Below are positions 39,024-48,892 of a stretch of DNA of 64,000 nucleotides, one piece after another. The DNA lies in assembly GCF_014695385.1 (NCBI RefSeq), contig NZ_JACJOD010000041.1, forward strand, positions 183,589 to 247,588, written 5' to 3'. The position numbers were made by a program, and so were the translations under genes. The stretch's first letter is position 1. Every line of letters begins with the position of its first letter. Origin of the DNA: Trichocoleus sp. FACHB-46 (GTDB lineage: Bacteria > Cyanobacteriota > Cyanobacteriia > FACHB-46). Below the pieces are notes generated by a model that was given only the letters and a program-made list of their open reading frames with translations, was not told the DNA's origin and ran no database searches.

Positions 39024-39199
39024 AGTGGTTAAAACTGAAGAGAGAGATGGCTCCCTAGACTACAGATTGCTACATTTAGATTCCGCGATCAGCAAACTCT
39101 TCAAATAATGAAACCTAACGCGGTTTGGTTCGAGTCCAACCAGACCTTAGACTTGAGAATATGCCTTGCTTGATGCGCTGAATAACTTTAGAACCGACA

Positions 39200-40348
39200 A
39201 TGACATTAACACTTTCCATCAACGACGCTCAGCGGTTGCCACTCGCTCCCCTAGCCGCTCCTACCCGCTTGCTGTTGGGGCCTGGTCCCTCCAATGCTCA
39301 CCCCGATGTGCTGGCGGCGATGAGCCAAACGCCAGTGGGCCACCTCGATCCAGCTTTTCTGCAATTGATGGACGAGATTCAAGCGCAGTTGCGCTACGTC
39401 TGGCAAACCGAAAACCAACTGACGATCGCGGTTAGTGGCACAGGAACGGCAGCTATGGAAGCCACCCTCGCCAACACGGTTGAGCCGGGGGATGTGGTGC
39501 TGGTGGGTGTCGCAGGTTACTTTGGCAACCGCTTGGTCGATATGGCTGGACGCTACGGTGCTGATGTTCGCAGCATCACCAAGTCTTGGGGCCAAGTTTT
39601 CTCCTTGGAAGAACTCCGTACTGCTCTAGAAACTCACCGTCCTGCAATTCTGGCGTTGGTGCATGCCGAGACTTCTACCGGAGCACGACAACCGCTAGAA
39701 GGAGTGGGTGATTTGTGCCGCGAGTTCGACTGCCTGTTGCTGCTCGACACCGTCACCAGTCTGGGTGGTGTGCCCATCTTCTTAGATGAGTGGAAAGTGG
39801 ACTTGGCTTACAGTTGCAGCCAAAAAGGTCTGGGTTGTTCTCCAGGGGCTTCTCCTTTCACGATGGGACCACGGGCGATCACGAAGATGCAGCAGCGTAA
39901 GACCAAGGTAGCGAACTGGTATCTGGATATGAACCTGCTGGGCAAATATTGGGGTAGCGATCGCGTGTATCACCACACCGCACCGATCAACCTCTACTAT
40001 GGTCTGCGGGAAGCTTTGCGCCTAATTGGTGAGGAAGGATTGGCAAACTGCTGGCAGCGCCACCAAAAGAATGTGGAATACCTCTGGCAAAGCTTAGAAG
40101 AGATCGGCCTGACTCCCCACGTCGAGCGCGAGTTCCGCCTCCCCACCCTAACTACGGTGCGGATTCCAGAAGGTGTGGATGGCAAAGCGATCGCCCGTCA
40201 ACTCCTGAATGAGCACAATATCGAAGTTGGTGGTGGTTTAGGTGAACTGGCAGGCAAGGTGTGGCGCGTGGGTCTCATGGGCTACAATAGCCGCCCCGAA
40301 AGTGTCGATCGCCTAGTCGCTGCCCTGAAGCAAGTGTTACCCCAGTAG
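39200..40348 (+). CDS. Alanine/serine-glyoxylate aminotransferase family protein
   Basis: A 382-residue fold-type I PLP enzyme. It starts PLAPLAAPTRLLLGPGPSNAH, has AVSGTGTAAMEA and the Schiff-base Lys209 in CSQKGLGCSPG, then TVRIPEGVDG near the end. Family members convert glyoxylate plus alanine or serine into glycine. In cyanobacteria this fits photorespiratory glyoxylate recycling, and the 2-hydroxyacid dehydrogenase at 46909 could act nearby in metabolism. Substrate choice is not settled by sequence. Confidence 0.92.
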   Translation: MTLTLSINDAQRLPLAPLAAPTRLLLGPGPSNAHPDVLAAMSQTPVGHLDPAFLQLMDEIQAQLRYVWQTENQLTIAVSGTGTAAMEATLANTVEPGDVVLVGVAGYFGNRLVDMAGRYGADVRSITKSWGQVFSLEELRTALETHRPAILALVHAETSTGARQPLEGVGDLCREFDCLLLLDTVTSLGGVPIFLDEWKVDLAYSCSQKGLGCSPGASPFTMGPRAITKMQQRKTKVANWYLDMNLLGKYWGSDRVYHHTAPINLYYGLREALRLIGEEGLANCWQRHQKNVEYLWQSLEEIGLTPHVEREFRLPTLTTVRIPEGVDGKAIARQLLNEHNIEVGGGLGELAGKVWRVGLMGYNSRPESVDRLVAALKQVLPQ

Positions 40349-40389
40349 CTAATTCAGATTGCAGTTGCTTTTGAATTCGTCAATCATTG

Positions 40390-40419
40390 GGGCATCTCTA
40401 GAAGGTGCCCTTACTTTTT
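40390..40419 (+). terminator. Rho-independent terminator after the aminotransferase
   Basis: A 7-bp stem with one wobble (GGGCATC at 40390-40396, GGTGCCC at 40404-40410, loop of 7) is followed by TTACTTTTT (40411-40419). Confidence 0.8.
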
Positions 40420-40431
40420 AGCGATCGCTGA

Positions 40432-41100
40432 CTAAACTTGAAATTGCTGAAGTAACCAAGCCCCAACCTGAGATTGGTCTGTCTCCCGGCTGCGTTGGAG
40501 GGCTGATTCTAAAGTGGCGATCGCTAACCCTGAAAACACTTGCGATTCCTGAATTCGTTTGCTGCCTTGGTCGGCAATGGTGTAAGCCAGAACTTGAGTA
40601 TTCTGCACATCTACGACCCAATATTCGCTGACACCCAACTCCTCGTACAAAGCACGTTTGGTGCCTAAATCATCGAGTAGGGAGCTTCTGGCAACTTCAA
40701 TTACTAAGTTGGGTGCAGGATATTGGTTGAGATTGACAATTCCGGTGCCGCTAGGTACTGCCTGAGCTTGGTTGCCGATATAGTAAGCAACATCCGGTTG
40801 GCATTCTTGCAGTCCAGTTTTACGAAAGGTTGTGGTGTCTAAGCCTGTGATGGGAATACCTTTGAGAGCTGCAAACAGATTGACTGCAAATATGATCACG
40901 ACATGATCTTTGCCATGATCAAAGCTGACTGGTGCCCTCTCAATCCTCACATGGCCTTTGTAATAATAACCCTTCGCCTGTTGAACCGGGGAAGCATCAA
41001 GTATCTGAACATAATCATCCCAAGATGCTGTCAACCAAATATCATGTGATTGGGTCTGTAGGACGCTTGTAACTGATTGTCTACTATCAGGAATATTCAC
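40432..41100 (-). CDS. Uma2-family (DUF820) putative endonuclease-like protein
   Basis: A 222-residue protein of the Uma2/DUF820 group, which is strongly expanded in cyanobacteria and has a PD-(D/E)XK-like fold. It shows PDVAYYIGNQAQ, PNLVIEVARSSLLDDLGTKR and YEELGVSEYWVVDVQNTQV, containing the Asp, Glu and Lys-like positions of that fold. Biological function is unknown; members often look mobile or defence-related. It lies next to the AT-rich KAP gene. Confidence 0.88.
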   Translation of the reverse strand: MNIPDSRQSVTSVLQTQSHDIWLTASWDDYVQILDASPVQQAKGYYYKGHVRIERAPVSFDHGKDHVVIIFAVNLFAALKGIPITGLDTTTFRKTGLQECQPDVAYYIGNQAQAVPSGTGIVNLNQYPAPNLVIEVARSSLLDDLGTKRALYEELGVSEYWVVDVQNTQVLAYTIADQGSKRIQESQVFSGLAIATLESALQRSRETDQSQVGAWLLQQFQV

Positions 41101-41151
41101 CTTTCAATCAGCCCTAAGCTATTCAAATCTGAGATTATGACAGAAAATATT

Positions 41152-42948
41152 TTAATCTGCAAAAGAAATCAATCTGTCACAAGCTGCATCAATTTCTTCA
41201 CATAACATATTAATCAGATAGCAACTCAAATCAATTCTGTTACTACCAGCCTTTTGGTTGGCAATGAATGACTTTAGCATATGACTTAGGTTTTTTAATC
41301 CTTGATAATCATCAGCCAAAAATCGACTAATATTAATAGCTTTATATCTACTAATAATACATCCACGAAAATCTACAATCTCCAAATTTTTTAGTTGAAT
41401 AATAGCATCGAACAACTCATGAGTGTTGATATACTTAAATAGTGGCGTGTTTGCCTCTGTATTATATTTATAAACTTCCCTGAAGAATTCCTCTGGTTTT
41501 TCCTTAAGAAGACTGACAAGTACATTGGCTTCTTTATATAAAATAACTTCATGCTGCTGCTTACTAATATTTAAAATCAGTTCTTTAATTTCGGCATAGA
41601 ATTTACTTTTTGGCTCATTATGAGATAGCCTAGAATCATTTGCAATATCTTGGTATTCTAGTTTTCCTTCAAGAAACTGGCGTTGGATAGTATGATTAAA
41701 TATGTTTTTTAGTTCTTCGTCTCTTTCTTCAATTAGACCAACCTCAGAGAAAAACATTAGAGATTTACATAAATTTATTAGCTCTGTTGGTTTATTAATT
41801 CTATCCTGCTTTAAATCCTCTATGTACTCTTTACTCGTATTAAAAAAATCACTATCGGATAGAAGAGTATAATTATTAATTAAGTTGTATTTTGAGGTTT
41901 TCTCGGTTTTCCGAAGAGATAGAATTTCTTCGGAAAATAACTTCTGATCAAAATATCCACCAACTATGTAGTTGTAAATTGATCTAAATGTTACTTGATA
42001 TGAAGAATTTACTCCATAATAGCGCCGTATAAATCTAGATAGATATGATTCCGTATCTTCCTCTTTTTTCCGTGCAACGAAAGTTATATCATATCCTTTT
42101 TCAATCCAAGCATTTATTTGAGCTAAGTCTAATCTTCCAGCTTTGAACTCTATGTTGATTGCGAAAACAAAGCGCAAAATCTCTCTTTCTACATCTGTGG
42201 CTGATTCATCAATATCAAAAAAGCTAGCCAAAACAGTTTTAGCGATACTCAATGAGTTTTTTATTATTCTCAAATTTTTTATTTTTTCTGAGGTCAAAAC
42301 ATCTACAATAAAATTTTTGTGATAAATTATTTTTGTCTTTAAATTATCATCATACTCTTTTATAAAATGCTCTATCGTCTCTTCAAGCGATGAGGAGAAC
42401 TCGAACGTATAGCCAACTAGCTTTTCTTTCGTGCGTTTGTAATCTAATTGGTTTACTTCTGCTTCATAGCATATTAATACTGTTTTTATTCTACGGTGTT
42501 CGACAAATCTATTTATGTGACCCAAAACGGCTTTAATATCAAAATCCACACGCTCTAGATCATCAAAACAAAGAACTGAATTATCAAGACTATCTAGTAA
42601 TTTATATTTTGTGATCTCCAGGATAAAATCTTTAATTTTACTATCAATTTTTAATAGGCTTGAGGCAGCTTCAAGGGAAGACTTTAGGCCCTTAAAAGAA
42701 TCTTTCTGATTTTTTAAGTAAGGAATCAGCTCTAATAGTAGCAAATTACCAATTTCGGCTGTACTTTTCAACCCGTACAATGATACATAAACTACTCTTT
42801 TCTTTAACTTTTCCAGGTGCGGAACAATTCTAGATTGCCAAAAATACGTTTTTCCGCAGCCCCATTCTCCATTGATCATGATTGCATATTCAGTCTCTCT
42901 GTCTTTTAAATAGTTTATAATCGCTGATTCCAGCTCTTTACTACTCAT
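41152..42948 (-). CDS. KAP-type P-loop NTPase, AT-rich and probably acquired
   Basis: A 598-residue protein. A Walker A motif GEWGCGKT at residues 27-34 and Walker B VLCFDDLERVD (Asp129, Asp130) mark a KAP/STAND-like P-loop NTPase. The rest is helical and Lys/Asn-rich without recognised domains. No transmembrane span is evident, unlike many KAP members. The gene is far more AT-rich than its neighbours, uses AT-ending codons and has no GCGATCGC site between about 40.5 and 43.3 kb, so recent horizontal transfer is likely. KAP NTPases occur in anti-phage islands, but no partner effector gene is next to it. Confidence 0.85.
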   Translation of the reverse strand: MSSKELESAIINYLKDRETEYAIMINGEWGCGKTYFWQSRIVPHLEKLKKRVVYVSLYGLKSTAEIGNLLLLELIPYLKNQKDSFKGLKSSLEAASSLLKIDSKIKDFILEITKYKLLDSLDNSVLCFDDLERVDFDIKAVLGHINRFVEHRRIKTVLICYEAEVNQLDYKRTKEKLVGYTFEFSSSLEETIEHFIKEYDDNLKTKIIYHKNFIVDVLTSEKIKNLRIIKNSLSIAKTVLASFFDIDESATDVEREILRFVFAINIEFKAGRLDLAQINAWIEKGYDITFVARKKEEDTESYLSRFIRRYYGVNSSYQVTFRSIYNYIVGGYFDQKLFSEEILSLRKTEKTSKYNLINNYTLLSDSDFFNTSKEYIEDLKQDRINKPTELINLCKSLMFFSEVGLIEERDEELKNIFNHTIQRQFLEGKLEYQDIANDSRLSHNEPKSKFYAEIKELILNISKQQHEVILYKEANVLVSLLKEKPEEFFREVYKYNTEANTPLFKYINTHELFDAIIQLKNLEIVDFRGCIISRYKAINISRFLADDYQGLKNLSHMLKSFIANQKAGSNRIDLSCYLINMLCEEIDAACDRLISFAD

Positions 42949-43188
42949 ACTTTTATTTCTATTGAGTACGTTCTTTATTATAAAGACTAAAATATGTAAG
43001 TGTTTTGCTGACAGATCGATGGAGTTTATACCTCGCTTGTTACACGTTTCAATAGCCCACTACGGATTTGATATATGCATTTCGGCCCTCATAAATCAAC
43101 GTAAATAAAGAACTTAGGTTTGTTAGTGAAAGATTAAAGACTTTACACCGTTCATTTACTAGTCTTTAAATCGAAACATTCATTCTTT

Positions 43189-43195
43189 AAGGAGG
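43189..43195 (+). promoter_or_regulatory. Strong Shine-Dalgarno for hemD, setting a CTG start
   Basis: AAGGAGG at 43189-43195 is 8 bases upstream of CTG 43204, an in-frame codon that gives a normal N-terminus. The next ATG/GTG/TTG in frame is TTG 43249, which would remove the conserved first strand LPLQGKRILI and has no ribosome site. Confidence 0.7.
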
Positions 43196-43203
43196 CAATC
43201 TAG

Positions 43204-44043
43204 CTGTTACATCCTTCTATTGTTCTTCCCTTACAAGGCAAACGCATTTTGATCACTGCTCCGCGCAGTTATGCTGCTCGGTTATCGCAAGCTTTAATTG
43301 CTCAAGGGGCATTGCCGATTTTGATGCCTGCGATCGCGACTTGTCATTTAGAGAACTTCACAGAGTTGTATGTCGCGTTAGAGCATCTCGATCAGTATGA
43401 CTGGATTGCCTTCACCAGTCGGAATGGCATCGAAACATTTTTTGAGCAGATGCAATCGCTAGAGCTATCCTTTTCGCTGATTGGACATTGCAAAATTTGT
43501 GCGATCGGTAAGGATGCCGAAAAACTAACTGAATTTGGCCTCAAAGCTGATTTAATCCCTGACGAACCCAGCCCGCAAGGCGTTATTGCAGTGTTAGCCA
43601 AAATATCTGATATTGCAGGCCAAGCTATTCTAGTGCCAGTGCCAGAAGTTGTGGGTGTGCCAGAGCCTGATGTAGTTCCCAACTTTGTCACCGACTTGCA
43701 ACAGTTAGGGATGATTGTGCATCGTGTCCCCACCTACCTGACTCGCGCCGTTGATAAAGCCCTGTATACAGTCGAGTTAGCGCTACTCAAACAAGGCCAG
43801 ATCGACGCGATCGCCTTTAGCAGCACCGCTGAAGTTAGCAGTTTTTTACAAATGATGGAGTTCGAGGCAGATTGCCAAAATTGTGCGATCGCTTGCTTTG
43901 GGCCTTACACCGCCGCTAATGCCGAGAAGCTGGGTTTGCCAGTGCAGATTGTGGCGGCAGACTTCAGCTCCTTTGCTGGGTTTGCTGAAGCGATCGCTAG
44001 ATTTTTTGTTGATCAAGCCCCAGAAAAGTTCAGTAAGAGCTAG
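43204..44043 (+). CDS. hemD: Uroporphyrinogen-III synthase
   Basis: A 279-residue enzyme if started at CTG 43204. It converts hydroxymethylbilane to uroporphyrinogen III, the last step before the branch to haem, chlorophyll and bilins. The typical N-terminus LPLQGKRILITAPRSYAARL, WIAFTSRNGIETFF (about residues 63-76) and the C-terminal IDAIAFSSTAEVSSFL and YTAANAEKLG motifs match HemD. The next in-frame start, TTG 43249, would cut strand one. CTG initiation is unusual but supported by the preceding AAGGAGG. It is followed by an APC permease gene 61 bases later. Confidence 0.88.
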   Translation: MLHPSIVLPLQGKRILITAPRSYAARLSQALIAQGALPILMPAIATCHLENFTELYVALEHLDQYDWIAFTSRNGIETFFEQMQSLELSFSLIGHCKICAIGKDAEKLTEFGLKADLIPDEPSPQGVIAVLAKISDIAGQAILVPVPEVVGVPEPDVVPNFVTDLQQLGMIVHRVPTYLTRAVDKALYTVELALLKQGQIDAIAFSSTAEVSSFLQMMEFEADCQNCAIACFGPYTAANAEKLGLPVQIVAADFSSFAGFAEAIARFFVDQAPEKFSKS

Positions 44044-44104
44044 GTTAAGCCAGCACTACTGCTTGCCATAAGCTAATAAAAGCTATGTAGCAGGAGTCGC
44101 GTTG

Positions 44105-46033
44105 ATGGCTGGACCCATTATTCCACCCAGGCAGTACCACAAAAACCTCGGTCGCTGGTTACTGAACGACAATCGATCGGGGAAGGAAGGCCGACATTCT
44201 AGACACCCTTGGTGGCAAGTCATGTGCCTGACTGGGGTTGATTACTTCTCCACCTTGGGGTACCAGCCCGGTATTGCTGCCCTAGCAGCAGGGTCGCTCT
44301 CTCCGTTAGCCACCTTAATTTTGGTGTTGCTGACTCTATTTGGCGCACTGCCCATTTATCGTCGGGTCGCAGCCACGAGTCCTCACGGAGAGGGATCGAT
44401 TGCCATGCTAGAGCATTTGCTTTCTTGGTGGCAGGGCAAGCTGTTTGTGCTTTGCCTTCTGGGGTTTGTGGCCACTGATTTCATTATTACGATGACGCTT
44501 TCGGCAGCGGATGCCACAGCTCATATTGTCGAAAATCCTCTGGTCCCACACTTTTTGCATGGGCAAGCAGTTGGGATTACTCTAGTCTTGATCGCTTTGT
44601 TAGGCGCTGTATTCCTCAAAGGATTTCAAGAAGCGATCGGACTGGCTGTTTTCTTGGTCGCGACCTATCTACTGCTGAATTTAGTCACCATTGGCGTTGG
44701 GGCGTACCAAATTCTGCAAAACCCAGTGGTCATTACCAACTGGCAAACAGGTTTACTCGCCAACCACGGCAACCCTCTCGCCATGCTGGCAATCTCTGCA
44801 CTACTGTTTCCCAAGTTAGCCCTAGGATTATCAGGGTTTGAGACGGGTGTAGCCGTTATGCCCTTAGTAAAAGGTAGCGGCAGTGACGCTGAGAATCATC
44901 CTAGAGGGCGGATTCGTAACACCCATAAACTGCTGACGACTGCTGCGGTGATTATGAGCTTCTTTTTGATTACGAGTAGCTTAGTGACTACGCTCTTAAT
45001 CCCTGCGGCAGAATTTCAAGCGGGAGGCAAAGCGAATGGTCGAGCCCTAGCTTATCTCGCCCACTTCTACCTCGGCGACATCTTTGGTACTGTTTACGAC
45101 CTCAGCACGATCGCAATTCTCTGGTTTGCTGGGTCATCGGCAATGGCAGGGCTGCTCAATATTGTGCCCCGCTATTTGCCGCGCTATGGCATGGCTCCCG
45201 ACTGGGCTAGAGCATCTCGACCCTTGGTACTGGTTTACACAGCGATCGCCTTTGTCGTCACCATTTTGTTTAAGGCAAACGTGGAGGCTCAGGGAGGCGC
45301 TTATGCAACGGGTGTATTGGTGTTGATGAGTTCGGCGGCTTTTGCCGTCACTTTAGCGGCTCATCGGCGGCGATCGCAACGAGGCAGAATCATCTTTGGC
45401 ACCATCACATTTGTCTTCCTCTATACGACAATCGTTAACATCATTGAGCGCCCTGAAGGGATTCGAATTGCTGGCTTCTTTATTGGCACCATCATTGCCA
45501 CTTCTTTGATCTCACGAGTTTGGCGCTCTACCGAGTTACGGGTTGAGAAGATTGTGATGGATGACGTTGCTCAAAGCTTGATTGCTCAGGAGAGCCAAGG
45601 AACGGTGAGGTTAATTGCCAACCGACCCAGTGAAGGCGACGAGCGCGAGTATTGCTTAAAAGAGCAAGAAGTCCGGGACGATAACCACATTCCACCTGCG
45701 GACTCAATCTTGTTTCTCGAAATTCAAGTTTCCGATGCCTCGGAGTTTGTCGAAACGATTTGGGTGCGAGGGGTGCAAGTGGGTGACTATCGCATCCTGC
45801 AAGCCAAAGGTGCAGCCATTCCCAATACCATTGCCGCGATCCTTTTATATATCCGTGAGCAAACTGGCCAGTTACCTCATGCCTACTTTGGCTGGGCTGA
45901 GGGCAATCCAGTTCAATACTTGTTGCGCTTCATTTTGTTTGGCGAAGGAGATATCGCTGTCGTGACTCGCGAAGTGCTGCGTAAAGCCGAAAAAGATCCG
46001 GAGAAACGCCCGTCGATTCATGTGGGTGGTTAA
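44105..46033 (+). CDS. APC-family permease with C-terminal cytoplasmic domain
   Basis: A 642-residue transporter with about 12 membrane spans between residues 40 and 480 (for example [20 protein letters not shown] early on, then [17 protein letters not shown]). The C-terminal 150 residues are soluble ([16 protein letters not shown], then [13 protein letters not shown]) and may regulate it. It belongs to the amino-acid/polyamine/organocation superfamily; the substrate is unknown. A TTG three bases upstream of the chosen ATG is in frame. Confidence 0.9.
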   Translation: MAGPIIPPRQYHKNLGRWLLNDNRSGKEGRHSRHPWWQVMCLTGVDYFSTLGYQPGIAALAAGSLSPLATLILVLLTLFGALPIYRRVAATSPHGEGSIAMLEHLLSWWQGKLFVLCLLGFVATDFIITMTLSAADATAHIVENPLVPHFLHGQAVGITLVLIALLGAVFLKGFQEAIGLAVFLVATYLLLNLVTIGVGAYQILQNPVVITNWQTGLLANHGNPLAMLAISALLFPKLALGLSGFETGVAVMPLVKGSGSDAENHPRGRIRNTHKLLTTAAVIMSFFLITSSLVTTLLIPAAEFQAGGKANGRALAYLAHFYLGDIFGTVYDLSTIAILWFAGSSAMAGLLNIVPRYLPRYGMAPDWARASRPLVLVYTAIAFVVTILFKANVEAQGGAYATGVLVLMSSAAFAVTLAAHRRRSQRGRIIFGTITFVFLYTTIVNIIERPEGIRIAGFFIGTIIATSLISRVWRSTELRVEKIVMDDVAQSLIAQESQGTVRLIANRPSEGDEREYCLKEQEVRDDNHIPPADSILFLEIQVSDASEFVETIWVRGVQVGDYRILQAKGAAIPNTIAAILLYIREQTGQLPHAYFGWAEGNPVQYLLRFILFGEGDIAVVTREVLRKAEKDPEKRPSIHVGG

Positions 46034-46041
46034 GAATTCAG

Positions 46042-46800
46042 TTGACAGATGCCATGCAAAAACCTAATGATTTGGCATTTTATGACCTGAGTGCAGACCA
46101 GTGGTGGAGTGAAACAGCCAAGATTTATGCGCTTCACCATCTAAATGCCCCTCGCTTTGAGTACTTCGATCGCCATGTTGCCGATTGGCAAGGGCTAACT
46201 GTTTTAGATGTAGGTTGTGGGGGCGGATTTTCTTCTGAGTTCTTAGCTAAACGAGGCGCGATGGTATCTGGGATCGACCAATCACGTAACTGTATTGCTA
46301 AAGCTCAGGAACATGCGGTTAAGAGTCAATTGGCGATCGCCTACCAACACGGCTATGCCGAAGCGCTCCCCTATGCTGACCATGCTTTTGATGTGGTCGT
46401 CTGTGTGGATGTGTTGGAACATGTGGCTGATCTCAATCAGACGATCGCAGAAATTCATCGCGTGCTGAAACCCGGAGGCATCTTCTGTTTCGACACCATC
46501 AATCGCACTTTTAAGTCAAAGCTGATCATGATTTGGCTGCTAGAAAACATCTTGCGAGAGATTCCAGCAGGCATTCATGATTGGCGGAAATTTATCCCAC
46601 CTCAAGAACTCACAACTTTGCTGCGATCGCACCATTTTGAGGAGATCGAGATTAAGGGATTCAATATCTTTGGCGAAACAATGCTGGATAATCTAGCTGC
46701 CTATTGGCAATATCGCAAAACCCAGGGCTTCCAGATCAGCATCAATGAAGATACATCGGTTATGTATATTGGCAAAGCGAAAAAGGCGATCGCTACTTAA
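46042..46800 (+). CDS. UbiG-like class I SAM-dependent methyltransferase
   Basis: A 252-residue protein starting at TTG, 8 bases after the permease. It has the SAM-binding loop VLDVGCGGGFSSEFLA, the GIDQS acidic loop and CVDVLEHVADL. N-terminal residues NDLAFYDLSADQWW resemble UbiG. In ubiquinone makers UbiG does two O-methylations. Cyanobacteria make plastoquinone instead, so its substrate here is likely different. The short gap to the permease gene suggests co-transcription. Confidence 0.9.
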   Translation: MTDAMQKPNDLAFYDLSADQWWSETAKIYALHHLNAPRFEYFDRHVADWQGLTVLDVGCGGGFSSEFLAKRGAMVSGIDQSRNCIAKAQEHAVKSQLAIAYQHGYAEALPYADHAFDVVVCVDVLEHVADLNQTIAEIHRVLKPGGIFCFDTINRTFKSKLIMIWLLENILREIPAGIHDWRKFIPPQELTTLLRSHHFEEIEIKGFNIFGETMLDNLAAYWQYRKTQGFQISINEDTSVMYIGKAKKAIAT

Positions 46801-46908
46801 TTCAACTCCTGAGTTGCGATCGTCTTTCAGCGCAAATATCTATATTTATTTGTCAATATCCAGACGAGCTTGGGCTAAGGCGCGAAGATGGACTGTATGT
46901 GGAGTTGA

Positions 46909-47889
46909 ATGATGTCCCAGTTTAAAGTCTTAATCACGCGCCCCTTACCTACCACTTTAGAGAAGCTGGAAGCGATTGCGGAGATTGAAGTTTGGCCAGA
47001 GCGACAACCACCCGCTTATGACGTGTTGCGAGAGAAGGTACAGGCGATTGATGGGTTGCTTTGTCTCCTGACCGATCAAATTGATCAAGCTTTGATCGCA
47101 GCCAATCCCGCTTTAAAAGTAATTAGCCAAATGGCGGTAGGTTTCGACAACATTGATATTGCTGCTGCTACCGCTCACAAAATTCCCGTAGGCCATACCC
47201 CAGGAGTGCTAACTGATGCCACCGCAGATCTCACTTGGGCCTTGTTGATGGCAGCGGCGCGACGAGTGGTAGAGGGCGATCGCTTTACCCGCCAAGGGAA
47301 GTGGCAAACTTGGGAACCGGATTTGCTATTAGGGCCAAATGTTTCTGGCGCGACTTTAGGAATTGTCGGGTTTGGGCGGATTGGTCAAGCAATGGCCCGC
47401 CGAGCTAAAGGCTTTGGGATGCGGATTCTTTATACAGATCCTCATCGAGCTGCGCCTGAGCTAGAGCAAGATTTAGGAGCAGACTTTGTCTCCTTTGATC
47501 AACTCCTACAGGAAGCAGATTTTGTCACGATTCATACGGTGCTCTCGGCAGAGACGCATCATCTGTTTAGCGATCGCCAATTTGAGCAAATGCAGCGATC
47601 GGCAATTCTAATTAATACTGCCCGTGGGCCGATTGTCGATCCAGCAGCATTGTACCGAGCGCTGAGTGCAGAGCAGATTGCTGGGGCGGCCCTAGATGTC
47701 ACCGACCCAGAGCCGATTCCTACCGATAGTCCTTTGTTGACGTTGGAGAACCTGATTATCACGCCGCATATTGGCAGCGCTAGTCGGCAAACTCGTAAAC
47801 AAATGGCAGATATGGCGATCGCCAACTTAATAGCAGGCCTCAAGGGCGATCGCTTACCTCATTGCGTTAATCCTGAAGTGTACGGATAG
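46909..47889 (+). CDS. D-2-hydroxyacid dehydrogenase (glyoxylate/hydroxypyruvate reductase type)
   Basis: A 326-residue NAD(P)-dependent enzyme; ATG 46909 or 46912 is equally likely. It has the Rossmann loop GIVGFGRIGQAMARR (about 150-164), then NTARGPIVDPAAL and the catalytic HIGSAS near the end. The family reduces glyoxylate, hydroxypyruvate or similar acids. In a cyanobacterium this fits photorespiration or central carbon overflow; specificity is not settled. Confidence 0.92.
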   Translation: MMSQFKVLITRPLPTTLEKLEAIAEIEVWPERQPPAYDVLREKVQAIDGLLCLLTDQIDQALIAANPALKVISQMAVGFDNIDIAAATAHKIPVGHTPGVLTDATADLTWALLMAAARRVVEGDRFTRQGKWQTWEPDLLLGPNVSGATLGIVGFGRIGQAMARRAKGFGMRILYTDPHRAAPELEQDLGADFVSFDQLLQEADFVTIHTVLSAETHHLFSDRQFEQMQRSAILINTARGPIVDPAALYRALSAEQIAGAALDVTDPEPIPTDSPLLTLENLIITPHIGSASRQTRKQMADMAIANLIAGLKGDRLPHCVNPEVYG

Positions 47890-47896
47890 CAGTTGC

Positions 47897-48394
47897 TTAG
47901 GAGCACTCTAAGGAATCGCGGGTATCTATCCCAGTGACAGGGTTGGTGCCACTAGCAGACTTGCACATTTCTAGCAGTTGATTGCGATCGAGCACCGCGA
48001 AGCTAAAATCAGCGCCTGTGATTTTGGCCCCCCGGAAATTGGTCTTTAGCAGCATGGCTGAAGTGAGCACTGCATCACTTAGGTCAACGCCCGAAAAGTC
48101 GCTGAGATAAGCAATCCCATTGCTAAAATCCGCCCCGTGAAAGTTAGCTTTCTTAGCGATAGAACCGTTAAAAACGGCTCCTTGCAAGTTAGCGTTGCTA
48201 AAATTGGCTTCTACCAGCTTGGCATTACTAAATTCTGCCTTTGCTAAATCTTGGCCAGAAAAGTCTTTAACGACAGATTTCACATCATCGTAAGCTCGAA
48301 TGGCTGCTGAGCTAGCGGCTTGAGTCGGTAGCGGCACCGTTACCAGAGCCAGCAGACATATCAAAATTCCTAAAAGAGGCCGAAGTACACGCAT
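47897..48394 (-). CDS. Exported pentapeptide-repeat protein
   Basis: A 165-residue protein with a signal peptide (residues 1-26, LLGILICLLALVTVPLPTQA). Pentapeptide repeats A(D/N)(L/F)xx run from about 52 to 135 (for example AKAEFSNAKLVEANFSNANL), forming a right-handed quadrilateral helix. Cys residues near the C-terminus (LEMCKSASG, SLECS) may form a disulfide. Similar small thylakoid-lumen or periplasmic proteins occur in cyanobacteria. It converges with the 2-hydroxyacid dehydrogenase gene. Confidence 0.9.
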   Translation of the reverse strand: MRVLRPLLGILICLLALVTVPLPTQAASSAAIRAYDDVKSVVKDFSGQDLAKAEFSNAKLVEANFSNANLQGAVFNGSIAKKANFHGADFSNGIAYLSDFSGVDLSDAVLTSAMLLKTNFRGAKITGADFSFAVLDRNQLLEMCKSASGTNPVTGIDTRDSLECS

Positions 48395-48499
48395 GAGGAA
48401 TCAAAGAATTTAGTTGCTTACCGTCACTAAACTTAACATTTGATATACTACGCGCGATCGCTTTGATCAGTTTTTCGGGCAGAAACAGAGCTAACTGGC

Positions 48500-48853
48500 A
48501 TGATTAAGGTTTACGGAATTCCCAACTGCACCACTTGCAAAAAAGCTTTCAAGTGGTTGGATGAGCACAGCATCGACTACGAGTTCATCAATACAAAAGA
48601 GCATCCTCCAGATCAGGCCAGCATTCAGGCGTGGATGAACCAGCTAGGCGCGAAGCCAATGCGTAACACCTCCGGTCAGTCCTACCGAGCCTTGGGTGAG
48701 GAGAAAAGCACTTGGACCGAGGAGCAATGGATTGAGGCTTTTAGCCAAGATGCCATGCTGCTAAAGCGACCTTTGTTTGTCAAAGATGAGGCAGCCGTAT
48801 TAGTCGGTTTCAAAGATAAGGAGGAGGTAATTCGGGAAAAATTAGGGGTATAA
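48500..48853 (+). CDS. Spx/MgsR/ArsC-like thioredoxin-fold protein
   Basis: A 117-residue protein of the ArsC/Spx family. It starts MIKVYGIPNCTTCKKAFKWL with a CTTC motif at residues 10-13, contains RNTSGQSYRALG, then LLKRPLFVKDE. Family members act as arsenate reductases or as redox-controlled RNA polymerase-binding regulators. Neither role can be told from sequence; no ars genes are adjacent. Confidence 0.88.
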   Translation: MIKVYGIPNCTTCKKAFKWLDEHSIDYEFINTKEHPPDQASIQAWMNQLGAKPMRNTSGQSYRALGEEKSTWTEEQWIEAFSQDAMLLKRPLFVKDEAAVLVGFKDKEEVIREKLGV

Positions 48854-48892
48854 AGCGATCGCTGGTTCTCTCTAATCGCTACTGAAAACGAC

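Noticed and set aside
39110..39160. GGTTCGAGTCC near 39127 resembling a tRNA T-arm
   Set aside because: No matching acceptor, D-arm or anticodon arm was found in the correct spacing, so no tRNA is called.
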